In this document: piece by piece, positions 8,281-16,246 of the stretch
Numbering within the stretch: position 1 is the first letter of the stretch
How the letters are laid out: every line of letters begins with the position of its first letter
Assembly (NCBI GenBank): GCA_963664625.1
Contig: OY761541.1
Location: 1,116,001 to 1,180,000 of the forward strand
Length of the DNA: 64,000 nt
Origin: CBDCFV01 sp963664625
Lineage (GTDB): Bacteria; Chloroflexota; Dehalococcoidia; Lucifugimonadales; UBA3495
Direction: 5' to 3'
Notes under the pieces: model-generated
Database searches by the model: none
What the model saw: only the letters and a program-made list of their open reading frames with translations
Told to the model about the DNA's origin: nothing
Program-made: the position numbers and the translations under genes

Positions 8281-8408
8281 TTAAGAGCCTATCCGAAAAT
8301 AACCATCGTCACTCCCGTGAAAGCGGGAGTCCAGTGTGCTAGGTAGTGGATTCCCGCCTGCGCGGGAATGACGGAAAGTGTCCAACTTGATTATCGGATA
8401 GGCTTTAA
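8281..8408. mobile_element. MITE-like element bounded by TTAA and agcctatccga inverted ends
   Basis: Left end TTAAGAGCCTATCCGA and right end, read inverted, TTAAAGCCTATCCGA, are near-identical over about 15 bases, with TTAA at both outer edges (8281-8284, 8405-8408). Inside are two REP palindromes (8308-8330 and 8352-8374). The element has no coding capacity and looks like an insertion-sequence relic mobilised in trans. It lies directly upstream of the MmgE/PrpD gene. Confidence 0.6.
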
Positions 8409-8435
8409 GGGCAGCTTCAAGGAAGGGAGGCCCAC

Positions 8436-9791
8436 ATGTCGGCAGAGTATCTGGACAAGCTGGCTGGTTTTGTTACCGAGACCAAGTTGGAAGACTTGGA
8501 GAAGTCGACGGTAACCGCCGCCAAGAACGTGGTGCTGGACACCATCGGCGCTATCCTGGCGGGGAGCCGCCTTTCCGAGAACGCCAGTTTCGCCAAGCTG
8601 GTCCTTGGCATGGGCAACGGCGGCAACGCTACCCTGCTCGGACACGCCGGGGCCACGCAGCCGATGATGGCCGCGCTGGTCAACGCCACGGCGGGGGTAT
8701 CGTTGGAAATGGACGAGGGCAGCCGCTTGGGCGGCGGCCATCCTTCGATCCACGTCACACCCGGGGCCATAGCGATGGCCGAGGAGCGGCAATGCACCGG
8801 CGCTGAACTGCTGGAGAGCGTCATTGTCGGGTACGAGGTCACCTCTCGCATCGGAAGCGGCACCACGGTCAAGGATGAAGTCCATTCCCACGGCACTTGG
8901 GGCACCGCCGGCACCGCCGCCGCTACCGCCCGCATCCTGGGATTAAACGCTCAAGAAACCAGGGCGGCCATCAGCATGGCCGCTTCGATGAGCCCCGCCA
9001 ATACCTGGACGCCTTGCTTGGAGGGGGCCACCGTTCGCAACCTGTACCCGGGACGTTCCGGTTTCCAAGGCATCCTGGCAGCCCAGTTGGTGCAGTGCGG
9101 GTTCACCGCCCTGCGGGACGGGCCATCGGACCTGTACGAGTCCCTGTTGGGCAGCGGCTTCAACACCGAAGCAGTAGTGGCCGGACTGGGACAGCCGGGC
9201 GCCTACCGCATACAGAACAACTACTTCAAGTTCCACGCCTGCTGCCTGTACAACCATCCGGCGCTGGACGCGGTGGAGTCTCTTCTGCGGCAGGAGGAGT
9301 TCACGGCAACCGACGTCAGCCGGGTCCAGATAGAAGCTCCGCCTCTGGCCTTGATCATGGCGGACCCGGAGCCGGACAACATGCTGGCAGCCAAGTTTTC
9401 CATCCCCTACGCCGTGGCCGCCATGTTGGTGAGGGGCAATGCCAACGTAACGGCGTTCTACCCCGACCAAGTCGCCAATCCGCGGATCAGGGAGTTGGCG
9501 GGCGTGGTGGAGGTCGCGGCTGACTCAGAAATGAGCCTTCGCCGATACGATTACCCGTCCGCCAAGGTTGCGGTGTCCCTGAAGGACGGTCGCCGCTTGG
9601 AGCAGAGCGTCACGGCGCAGCGGGGCGACTACAGGAACCCGGTGACGCGGGATGAATTGCTGGCCAAGTTCAGGTTCCTGGCAACGGAGACGCTGGGGGA
9701 GAGCAAGGCTTCCCAAGTAATCGACGCCGTGGCTTCGTTGGAGACGCTAGGCGACGTGCGGGAGTTGACCGGCTTGCTGAGGACGGGTTAA
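8436..9791 (+). CDS. MmgE/PrpD family protein (2-methylcitrate dehydratase-like)
   Basis: A 451-residue cytosolic protein of the MmgE/PrpD family, whose known members dehydrate 2-methylcitrate or act on related tricarboxylic substrates. The sequence shows the helical domain (DTIGAILAGSRLSENA; MDEGSRLGGGHPSIHV) followed by the smaller C-terminal domain with the HACCLYNHPALDAV segment. Full length for the family. The start at 8436 follows GGGAGG at 6 bases. Many copies in environmental Chloroflexota act on unknown substrates, so only the family is firm. Confidence 0.88.
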   Translation: MSAEYLDKLAGFVTETKLEDLEKSTVTAAKNVVLDTIGAILAGSRLSENASFAKLVLGMGNGGNATLLGHAGATQPMMAALVNATAGVSLEMDEGSRLGGGHPSIHVTPGAIAMAEERQCTGAELLESVIVGYEVTSRIGSGTTVKDEVHSHGTWGTAGTAAATARILGLNAQETRAAISMAASMSPANTWTPCLEGATVRNLYPGRSGFQGILAAQLVQCGFTALRDGPSDLYESLLGSGFNTEAVVAGLGQPGAYRIQNNYFKFHACCLYNHPALDAVESLLRQEEFTATDVSRVQIEAPPLALIMADPEPDNMLAAKFSIPYAVAAMLVRGNANVTAFYPDQVANPRIRELAGVVEVAADSEMSLRRYDYPSAKVAVSLKDGRRLEQSVTAQRGDYRNPVTRDELLAKFRFLATETLGESKASQVIDAVASLETLGDVRELTGLLRTG

Positions 9792-9820
9792 CGTCCCCGC
9801 TTGCCGACCCTTAACAACGA

Positions 9821-10564
9821 CTAACTGGCCCTCCATCGCTTGAGGGCCGGGTCGGCCACTCCGGCCTCCCGGAATCCCTTGGCTCGCAGAACGCAGCTAT
9901 CGCAGCGGCCACATGGTACGTCGCCGGCTTGGTAGCAACTCCAAGTCAAGTCCAGAGGGGCGCGGGCTTCCAGGCCCAACTGGACGATTTCCTTCTTGGA
10001 CATCCGGATGATGGGCGTTTCGATTTCCATGTGGACTTCGTATTCAGCCCAAAGCTTGCTGCCGTAGGCCAGGGACTCCCGCATCTTCTCGAAATACTCG
10101 GGGCGGCAGTCGGGATAGCCGCTGTAGTCGATTGCGTTGGGGCCCATGAACAGGACGGCTTGCGCGTCGGACGGAGACACTCCCTCTACCTCCAAGGCGT
10201 AGAGGACCTTGCTTTCCAAGTAAGCGGCGGCAAGGGACAGAAAGATGGTGTTGCGGACCGGGACGTAGGTTATGGGTATGCTGGCAGCCATACCGTCCGC
10301 AGATCTGTCCTCCGGGACAGGGAACTGCTGCGGGTTGGTGAGGGCCGAGTACCAAGCCACCGAGCCGAGGAATGATATATCCACCAGCTTGTGTTCTATT
10401 CCCAAAGCCTCAGCGACCCGGGCGGCGCAGTCTATCTCCTTGCCGTGACTCTGTCCGTAGTAGAAGGTGAGGGCCGTCAGGTGGTCGGTGGACCGGCGAG
10501 CATGGGCGGCAACGGTAGTCGAGTCCAGCCCACCGGAGAGAAGTGTCACGCCGTAACTGGGCAT
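9821..10564 (-). CDS. queC: 7-cyano-7-deazaguanine synthase QueC
   Basis: QueC converts 7-carboxy-7-deazaguanine to preQ0 using ATP and ammonia in the queuosine pathway. The PP-loop SGGLDSTT is at residues 10-17. The C-terminal zinc site shows CYQAGDVPCGRCDSC, giving four cysteines. Length about 247 is normal. Two starts are possible: ATG at 10564, or GTG at 10585 preceded by GGGAG that belongs to a REP palindrome. It lies downstream of queF in the same direction, with only the palindrome between them. Confidence 0.93.
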   Translation of the reverse strand: MPSYGVTLLSGGLDSTTVAAHARRSTDHLTALTFYYGQSHGKEIDCAARVAEALGIEHKLVDISFLGSVAWYSALTNPQQFPVPEDRSADGMAASIPITYVPVRNTIFLSLAAAYLESKVLYALEVEGVSPSDAQAVLFMGPNAIDYSGYPDCRPEYFEKMRESLAYGSKLWAEYEVHMEIETPIIRMSKKEIVQLGLEARAPLDLTWSCYQAGDVPCGRCDSCVLRAKGFREAGVADPALKRWRAS

Positions 10565-10586
10565 CGGGTTAGTCCGTAGCTCCACT

Positions 10587-10612
10587 GGACTCCCGCCTTC
10601 GCGGGAGTGACG
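10587..10612. repeat. REP palindrome between queF and queC
   Basis: A copy of the dispersed palindrome with arms actcccgc/gcgggagt, occupying nearly the whole queF-queC gap. On the minus strand it supplies GGGAG upstream of the GTG at 10585. Confidence 0.8.
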
Positions 10613-10619
10613 AGTTTAG

Positions 10620-11051
10620 TTAAGCGTTACCGTTTCCGGGATATTCGACTGTGACGCAGGTATGGATGCCGCCTCGGATACGGTAGTCCAGCGTGACCTT
10701 CATGCTCTTGGGACGGCACAATTCCACCAAGTCCAAGAGGATGCGGTTAGCCGCGTGTTCCTGGACTATGCCCACGTCGCGGTAGGACAAGAGGTAGTAC
10801 TTGAGGGCCTTCAACTCGATGCAGCTATCCTGGGGAACATACGATATTTGTAGCGTCCCGTAGTCGGGCAAGCCGGTCCACGGGCAGACGGCGGTGAACT
10901 CGTCGGTGTCCACCTCCACCACGCAGTCCTGCTCCGGGTACTCGTAACGGAACGCCAGCAGGCAGGCGGCGTCGATAGCCGTCTCGTCTTTTATCAGGAC
11001 CGTCCGGTCCAAGTCTTCATACTGCTGTCTCAACTCGGGAATGGTGGTCAC
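10620..11051 (-). CDS. queF: preQ0 reductase QueF (type I, short form)
   Basis: QueF reduces the nitrile preQ0 to preQ1 with NADPH. The catalytic cysteine is in DEFTAVCPWTGLPDYG and the substrate-binding stretch is ELKALKYYLLSYRDVGIVQEH. The protein is 143 residues, the single-domain form. The start is GTG at 11051 because AGGAGGGAG lies 5-8 bases upstream; the longer frame from 11108 adds 19 residues without a ribosome site. Together with queC it forms a two-gene queuosine operon. Confidence 0.93.
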   Translation of the reverse strand: MTTIPELRQQYEDLDRTVLIKDETAIDAACLLAFRYEYPEQDCVVEVDTDEFTAVCPWTGLPDYGTLQISYVPQDSCIELKALKYYLLSYRDVGIVQEHAANRILLDLVELCRPKSMKVTLDYRIRGGIHTCVTVEYPGNGNA

Positions 11052-11091
11052 TGGTCTCCCTCCTGAGGTCCGGTAACGCTCTGGTATAAAC

Positions 11092-11121
11092 ATGATAGGC
11101 GTCCCCACGCAGCCGTGTCAA
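11092..11121 (-). promoter_or_regulatory. Sigma70-type promoter for queF-queC
   Basis: On the minus strand TTGACA (11121-11116) and TATCAT (11097-11092) are separated by 18 bases, about 40 bases ahead of the queF GTG. The leader is too short for a preQ1 riboswitch. Confidence 0.5.
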
Positions 11122-11128
11122 AGAAGCC

Positions 11129-11155
11129 AGGGCAACCACAAGGATTGCCCCTACC
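11129..11155. repeat. GGGCAACCACAAGG-type palindrome
   Basis: A copy of the dispersed gggcaaccacaaggattgcc palindrome upstream of the queF promoter. Relatives are at 2077-2100 and 4651-4675. Confidence 0.75.
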
Positions 11156-11222
11156 AGTCCAGCGGTCTAAAAACCTGAACCGAACACCGCATGGTTTCAA
11201 TCTGCGAGTGACACGGCACGGT

Positions 11223-11248
11223 GGAACGATTTTACGGGAAGCCGCGTA
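11223..11248 (+). promoter_or_regulatory. Candidate ECF-type promoter upstream of the sigma factor
   Basis: GGAAC (11223-11227) and CGTA (11245-11248) are 17 bases apart. This matches the usual ECF pattern of GGAAC then CGT at 16-17 bases, and would let the sigma factor transcribe its own gene, whose ATG is 45 bases downstream. Confidence 0.4.
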
Positions 11249-11292
11249 TTATCCCATAGACCCGCATCTCGAAATGGCCCCGGAGAGAGCCG

Positions 11293-11853
11293 ATGACCGA
11301 AGACGAAGCAGTCCTCAGTTGCCAGAGGGGCGACAAGGACGCTTTCCGTTACTTGGTGGACCTGTATAAAGACATGCTCTTTGGCACGGCTTACCTGATG
11401 ACCGGCGACCGCAGCTTGGCCGAAGAACAGATGCAGGAGGCTTTCCTGGCCGCTTGGCGAGGCATCCAGGGATTCCAGACCGGACGCCCGTTCAAGCCGT
11501 GGCTGGTTCGCATCCTGGTGAACGGCGTCCTGACGCAACAAAGGAAAAAAGCGCTGTCCACGGTGCCTCTGGACGACCTGGAGCCGTCAAGCCAATGGAC
11601 GGACCCGGCCGAGGAAGTCGAAACGTTGCAACGGCGCACCGCGGTACGGGAAGCACTGTCGGGTCTGAACGAAGAACACCGGCAGGTGGTCATTCTGCGG
11701 TATTTCGCGGGGCTGACGGTACCGGAATTGGCGCGGGCCATCGGGAAGCGCGAAGGCACGGTTAAGTCCAGAATCCACCGGGCGCTGGGACGTTTGCGGG
11801 AGCAACTGGCCGAGCACGCGGCGGCGGAGGTTGATGACTATGGCTGGCAATGA
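11293..11853 (+). CDS. ECF-family RNA polymerase sigma factor
   Basis: A 186-residue group IV sigma factor. Region 2 covers residues 9-75 (KDAFRYLVDLYKDMLFGTAY; AEEQMQEAFLAAWRG), a linker with acidic residues follows, and region 4 lies at 110-165 (LNEEHRQVVILRYFAGLTVPELA; GTVKSRIHRALGRLRE). It directs polymerase to a small regulon, probably for envelope or stress response. GGAGAGA precedes the ATG. Its 3' end overlaps the following gene by about 20 bases, as usual for a sigma/anti-sigma pair. Confidence 0.92.
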   Translation: MTEDEAVLSCQRGDKDAFRYLVDLYKDMLFGTAYLMTGDRSLAEEQMQEAFLAAWRGIQGFQTGRPFKPWLVRILVNGVLTQQRKKALSTVPLDDLEPSSQWTDPAEEVETLQRRTAVREALSGLNEEHRQVVILRYFAGLTVPELARAIGKREGTVKSRIHRALGRLREQLAEHAAAEVDDYGWQ

Positions 11854-14191
11854 TTCATCCGATCAGGATATGGAGAGGCTGCTGCGGCGGCACTTCGCCG
11901 ACGAGACGCCGGCTTTCCGGGCGCCAACCGACACTTGGACGCGGCTGGAAAGCCGCTTGGAAAGGGAGCAGGGCAAGTCACCAGGCCGTTTCACGGCCTT
12001 TCACAGCCTCCTGTCCCAGACATGGACCGGCAGCAGGCGCTTGGCAGTCGCCGGGACGGCGGCGGCTCTTATCGCAGTGGTGGTCTTGGCCTCCGTCTTC
12101 ACGTTTAGCGGTAGCCTGATTTATGAAGAGCCCGTGGGGAGTGTCTTCTATTCCGGTGAGGAAAGCCAGCCGCAGGGTCCTGAAAAGCCCCTGTTGGGCT
12201 TTCGTGACGGGCGGCAGCCACCCATAGTGCCTCCAGTCCAGAAGGGCGAGAACAGGATTACGGTGGAAAAGGAGACCGCTTCAACTTCCGCTCCCGAAAA
12301 GAGTCAAGAACCAACTGTTCCATTGACGCCTGCCGAAAGAATGCCGAGGGAAGTTGCCAAAGAGGCTCCATCACCCGTAGCGACAGCCCCGGAGGAACCA
12401 ACCAGACTCAAGGAAATGGCGGTTGAAAACCGGGAGACCGGGACCGTAGATGCCACAGAGGAGACGACACCGGAAAACGCGGCCAGTTCCGAGAAACCGC
12501 CGTTAAAGGAGACCGCGACGGAAAATCGCAGACAAGCGAGGGCGGCGGCAACGCAACCCCCGGCGGCGACAACAGCCCCGATGGCCATGTCGGGCGTGCC
12601 TGGGCCGCGCGGCGGCGCAGGGCCAGAAGGAGCAGCCGAAAGCTCCACAGCCCGGTCTTCCCACTTGAAAAACCCTTCCACCCAAGGGCAATGGCAACGC
12701 TCCGATAGGAGCGGCAGCGGAGGCAGTTATGCTGCTCCGCCAGACACGACCTTCAAAGACTACCAACGGTCCCGCTTCACGGCTGCTTCGGAAGACAACG
12801 TATCGACCTTCAGCTTGGATACCGACCGGACCTCCTACCAGTTGGCCCTCAACTGGGCGCGTTCCGGATACCAAGTAGACCCGGCTTCGGTCAGAGCCGA
12901 AGAGTGGATAAACGCTTTCGATTATCAATATTTACCGCCAAAGGACAACGACGCCTTTTCAATCCGGACGGACCTTATCGAACATCCCTTGGACAGCGGC
13001 AAACACCTAGCACGTATAGCGTTTCAAGCGCCGGAAGTGCGTGACGACGCTCCGCTGAACGTTACGCTGGTCCTGGACTCGTCGGGCTCCATGCATGAAG
13101 GCAATCGGGTAGACATCGCCAGGGCGGCGGCGGAGTCCATCAGGCGGAGCCTTGGTCCAAGCGACCGCATTGCCGTGGTGCAATTCAGCGACGACATTGT
13201 CCGGGAGGCCGCGGTCGACCACAGCCATCCTGATAACGACTCTGTCCAACGGTCGATAGAGAGACTACGGCCCCGCGGCAGCACCAACGTGCAGGCGGGG
13301 ATAGACTTGGGCGTTCAAATGGCGGACCAAGCCCGCCGACAACGCCCGGAAGCCCACAACTACATCATCCTCATGTCGGACGGGGTGGCGAACGTGGACG
13401 CCACCAACCCGTTCGCCATCCTGGAGTCCGCCTATGACCGGAGCAGCGGGAACCCGTTGCGGATTATCACCATAGGGGTCGGCATTCAAAACTATAACGA
13501 CTATCTTCTGGAGCAGTTGGCCCAGCACGGCAACGGTTGGTACCGCTACTTGAACGACGTTGACGCGGCACGACAGACTTTCAGCCGGGAGAACTGGCTG
13601 GCCATCTCGACCCCCTTTGCCGACCAGACCCGCGCCCAAGTGACGTGGGACCCGAAAGTGGTTAACTCGTGGAGGATAATCGGCTACGAAAACCGGATTA
13701 CACCCGATGAAACGTTCACTCAAGACCGCAAGGAGTTCGCTGAGATTCCATCAGGGTCGGCCACCACCGTGTTCTACGAACTGGAGTTGAACGAAGGCGC
13801 GATCTGGCAGGAAAGAGGTCCCTATAACTTAACGCTGGGCAAGGTGCAATTGAGGTGGGTCAAACCGGGCACGGAGGAGCGTCGGCTAGAAAGCTCAATC
13901 ATATCCGGCAATCTTCACTCTGCCTTTGACACTTCACCGGACCAATTCTTGCGCTTGGGCGCCATCGTGGCATTAGCGTCCGACCGGTTCAGCGCGTTGT
14001 CCGGTCCTGAAGACGGCCTTGTGCCCGGTGTGGGTGCTGATCTTTTTATGCTACAGCAACGGCTCCAAATGCTGAAAGACCCCTTGGGTGACTTGGCGGC
14101 TTATAAAGACCTGGCCTTTTTGCTGGAGCGCATGGCAGACGGCACGGCAGAACTTGCTCCAGATGGACCTCGGTCAGGGTACAGCCGGTAG
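11834..14191 (+). CDS. Membrane anti-sigma-like N-terminus fused to a von Willebrand A (YfbK-type) protein
   Basis: A 785-residue protein whose start overlaps the ECF sigma gene. Residues 1-70 are charged and cytoplasmic in character (MERLLRRHFADETPAF), as in anti-sigma domains but without a zinc HxxxCxxC motif. One membrane helix lies at about 72-93. A Pro/Glu/Thr-rich low-complexity stretch follows to about 300. Then comes the YfbK arrangement: the FSLDTDRTSYQ/INAFDYQYLPP lead domain, a VWA domain with a complete MIDAS start DSSGSM and LMSDG, and the DUF3520-like C-terminus. So a surface metal-binding adhesion or sensing module is tied to control of a sigma factor. ATG at 11840 is an alternative start with better GGAGG spacing. 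Confidence 0.85.
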   Translation: MTMAGNDSSDQDMERLLRRHFADETPAFRAPTDTWTRLESRLEREQGKSPGRFTAFHSLLSQTWTGSRRLAVAGTAAALIAVVVLASVFTFSGSLIYEEPVGSVFYSGEESQPQGPEKPLLGFRDGRQPPIVPPVQKGENRITVEKETASTSAPEKSQEPTVPLTPAERMPREVAKEAPSPVATAPEEPTRLKEMAVENRETGTVDATEETTPENAASSEKPPLKETATENRRQARAAATQPPAATTAPMAMSGVPGPRGGAGPEGAAESSTARSSHLKNPSTQGQWQRSDRSGSGGSYAAPPDTTFKDYQRSRFTAASEDNVSTFSLDTDRTSYQLALNWARSGYQVDPASVRAEEWINAFDYQYLPPKDNDAFSIRTDLIEHPLDSGKHLARIAFQAPEVRDDAPLNVTLVLDSSGSMHEGNRVDIARAAAESIRRSLGPSDRIAVVQFSDDIVREAAVDHSHPDNDSVQRSIERLRPRGSTNVQAGIDLGVQMADQARRQRPEAHNYIILMSDGVANVDATNPFAILESAYDRSSGNPLRIITIGVGIQNYNDYLLEQLAQHGNGWYRYLNDVDAARQTFSRENWLAISTPFADQTRAQVTWDPKVVNSWRIIGYENRITPDETFTQDRKEFAEIPSGSATTVFYELELNEGAIWQERGPYNLTLGKVQLRWVKPGTEERRLESSIISGNLHSAFDTSPDQFLRLGAIVALASDRFSALSGPEDGLVPGVGADLFMLQQRLQMLKDPLGDLAAYKDLAFLLERMADGTAELAPDGPRSGYSR

Positions 14192-14220
14192 AGTTCGACG
14201 CGTTGCGGAACTCATGGGAC

Positions 14221-14266
14221 AGCCCGGTCTTATTTGCCCCATGCCGAGGGCCGGACCGGGCTTTCT
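14221..14266 (+). terminator. Probable terminator after the VWA gene
   Basis: Arms AGCCCGGTC (14221-14229) and GACCGGGCT (14254-14262) pair perfectly and are followed by TTCT. The loop is long and itself structured, and the T-run is weak. Confidence 0.45.
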
Positions 14267-14295
14267 CATATCTACACCAGGGACTGGGTTGGGAT

Positions 14296-14733
14296 TCAGG
14301 CGCCGGCCAACTCTTCGAATGAAGGCTCCGGCATCCCTTCGGTCCACGTCGGGTCCCTGAGTTCCAGCCGGTTGCCGCTGGGGTCGAAGAAATACAACTC
14401 GCGGCCGGTGAAGAATCCCCGGGCCCGGTAGGTCAAATTCTCGATTTCGATGCCCCTCTGATGGAATACTTTGCACGCCTCTTCAAAAGTCTGGGGAGCT
14501 ACGGTAAACGAATGGTGCGCTCCTCCGTCCTCCGCCGATTGTCCATCCACCGGGCTGGACCGCTCGCACAACAGGATGTTATGGTCGCCGACGTTGAAAC
14601 AAGACATGGTGTTGTTGCCCAGCCTGCCCTTGGCGTCAAGGCCCAGCAACTCGCCGTAGAACTCCTCCGATTCGTTCAAGTCGTTCACCGGGATCGACCA
14701 GTGGGTTACGCCTTCAATCTTCAAGATTGACAT
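14296..14733 (-). CDS. VOC (glyoxalase/dioxygenase fold) protein
   Basis: A 145-residue vicinal-oxygen-chelate protein with two beta-alpha-beta-beta-beta units. Likely metal ligands are His in GVTHWSIPV, His in GAHHSFTV and Glu in GNRLELRDP, the standard H/H/E set. Residues ELYFFDPSGNRLEL are the family's most conserved stretch. Substrate unknown. The start at 14733 is fixed by GGGAGG 5 bases upstream. It converges with the VWA gene. Confidence 0.85.
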   Translation of the reverse strand: MSILKIEGVTHWSIPVNDLNESEEFYGELLGLDAKGRLGNNTMSCFNVGDHNILLCERSSPVDGQSAEDGGAHHSFTVAPQTFEEACKVFHQRGIEIENLTYRARGFFTGRELYFFDPSGNRLELRDPTWTEGMPEPSFEELAGA

Positions 14734-14968
14734 ACTACCTCCCTGTAGTCCGCAAGTCGTTTGGGTTGACAGCCCTTGCAACAATTTCGCCGGTCAGATA
14801 TGTCGCGTGACTGCATCCGCTCGGCGCCATTATAGACAGGAGTGGGACGTTTGGTTAATGGTCTGCGGCTAAACCAGTCTTAATCACACCAGATCTGCGG
14901 GCCAAAGTTGCGGCTGGATATTCGCAGCGTTAAGATTACGGAGAGTAAAACGATACTGAGGATGTCTT

Positions 14969-15481
14969 ATGCCGTATACCCTTGCTGAACTGGATGCAAT
15001 GTCCTTGGAGGAGGCGCAGGCGCTGCCCTTTCAGGACAGGGACCAACTGCTGGACCTGATTATTGCCGACGGACGGGGGCAGTCCACCGACATGACCTCC
15101 TACCGGACGGGGATGTACTCGGACTACTTCGACGAAGACCTTTCGCGGATGCTGAAGGTGCGGGCGGTGAAGGTGCTTTGCCGGGGCACGACCTCTTCAG
15201 GGTTCGACGGAGTGGTGGTCGGAGAAACGGCGGAGGAGCAGTACCGGGCCTGCTTCCGTCACGTCGAAACCACGCTGAAAGCTGCCAGGACCGACTTTCC
15301 CCGGGTAGTGTCGATGGTGGTGTTCCTTACCAACATGGACAACTGGTCCCTGTTCAACCAAGTATACCAGGAGTTCATTACCATCCCGCCGTGCCGGGCG
15401 GTCATAGGCACCACGGGCTTGGCCCAGAAGCCGTTGGCCATCGAAATCGTGGAGTGCATTGCCTACCGGGTGGCGGAGTGA
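14969..15481 (+). CDS. RidA/YjgF-family protein with N-terminal extension
   Basis: A 170-residue protein. Residues 65-168 match the RidA fold: RAVKVLCRGTTSSG in the entry strand, YRACFRHVETTLKAA in the first helix, VVSMVVFLTNM, and CRAVIGTTGLAQKPLAIEIE-like end. The arginine that binds the substrate carboxylate is present (Arg in PCRAVIG). Known members deaminate reactive enamines or imines. The first 60 residues are extra and helical. GAGGATG lies upstream of the ATG. It ends 87 bases before the OsmC gene on the same strand. Confidence 0.82.
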   Translation: MPYTLAELDAMSLEEAQALPFQDRDQLLDLIIADGRGQSTDMTSYRTGMYSDYFDEDLSRMLKVRAVKVLCRGTTSSGFDGVVVGETAEEQYRACFRHVETTLKAARTDFPRVVSMVVFLTNMDNWSLFNQVYQEFITIPPCRAVIGTTGLAQKPLAIEIVECIAYRVAE

Positions 15482-15568
15482 TAGGCTCACCTTTGCAAGG
15501 CCCCTCGTGATCAGGCTGTTGCAGGGTCCACAGGGTTATCCCATGATTCCACAAGGAGGAGAAGCACC

Positions 15569-16006
15569 ATGCCCGAACTAGCGTTGGCGTACAAGGTACA
15601 CAGCTACAGCACCGGTACCCTCGGCCGTTCGATATGCAACGCCCGCAACCACCATTGGGTAGCCGACGACCCCGGCGGGGACGAAGTGGGCGCGGGCGAA
15701 CTTTTCCTGTCGGGCATTACGGCCTGCGCCGTCAACATGGTGGAACGCTTGGCCAAGGAAGACGGCATTACCCTGGACTGGATGGACGTGGGCTGCGAAG
15801 CGTGGAGGGACCCGGACAAGCCCCTTGGCGACCGGACGGTGTACGAGGCCATCCGGGTCAACTTCGAAATGTGGGGCGTGGACGACGACCAAGCCTACGA
15901 GCTGGTGGAAATGTGGAAACGGCGTTGACCCCTCTACGGATCGGTCGCCGTGGCGACCGCTGACACCACCGTGGACCTGGTTTCCCACACGGAGAAGTTC
16001 AGGTAA
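15569..16006 (+). CDS. OsmC-family peroxidase-like protein, candidate selenoprotein (Sec120)
   Basis: Read through the TGA at 15926-15928, this is a 145-residue OsmC-family protein. The first redox residue is Cys53 (SGITACAVNMVERL) and the second site is the in-frame TGA at codon 120, in the context MWKRR-U-PLYGSVAVATADT, ending at TAA 16004. Family members have Cys-Pro at exactly that place and use the pair to reduce organic hydroperoxides. Without readthrough the protein would stop at 119 residues and lose its last strand and second redox residue. A SECIS-like hairpin follows the TGA. Start 15569 has an AGGAGGAG ribosome site. Alternative explanations are a point mutation or a pseudogene, but the downstream frame is intact. 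Confidence 0.85.
15926..15958 (+). promoter_or_regulatory. Candidate bacterial SECIS element for the OsmC TGA
   Basis: After the TGA (15926-15928) comes a 14-base spacer, then stem GGTCGC (15943-15948), loop CGTG, and the exact complement GCGACC (15953-15958). The loop starts 20 bases after the TGA and has G as its second base, both within the usual range for bacterial SECIS elements. Confidence 0.7.
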
Positions 16007-16246
16007 GTCCCGGAGCCGGAAACCGGCTACAAACCGTCAAATCTTCTATCGGAGAGCGTCGGCCCTAATCTGGTAAGCTTTAGGTGGACTCAACGGTTTG
16101 GGCTGCTGCGAGGTATGGGGAGGTCCGGTTACCCTGTCTCGTACTTGGTCTGTCGAACAACGAAGCGGGGCGCCTGACCCCCGGTTGTCCATCAGGCTTA
16201 ATGACCTCGGGCGCAAGCGGTAGCTTGGCGGTCCGAGGTCTTGTTT

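Noticed and set aside
11052..11110. preQ1 riboswitch before queF
   Set aside because: The leader after the predicted promoter is about 35 bases and lacks the A-rich tail and pseudoknot pattern.
15569..15928. OsmC frame as a simple 119-residue protein ending at TGA
   Set aside because: The frame continues with 25 codons of family-like sequence, and the lost part includes the second redox residue; readthrough as selenocysteine explains it better.
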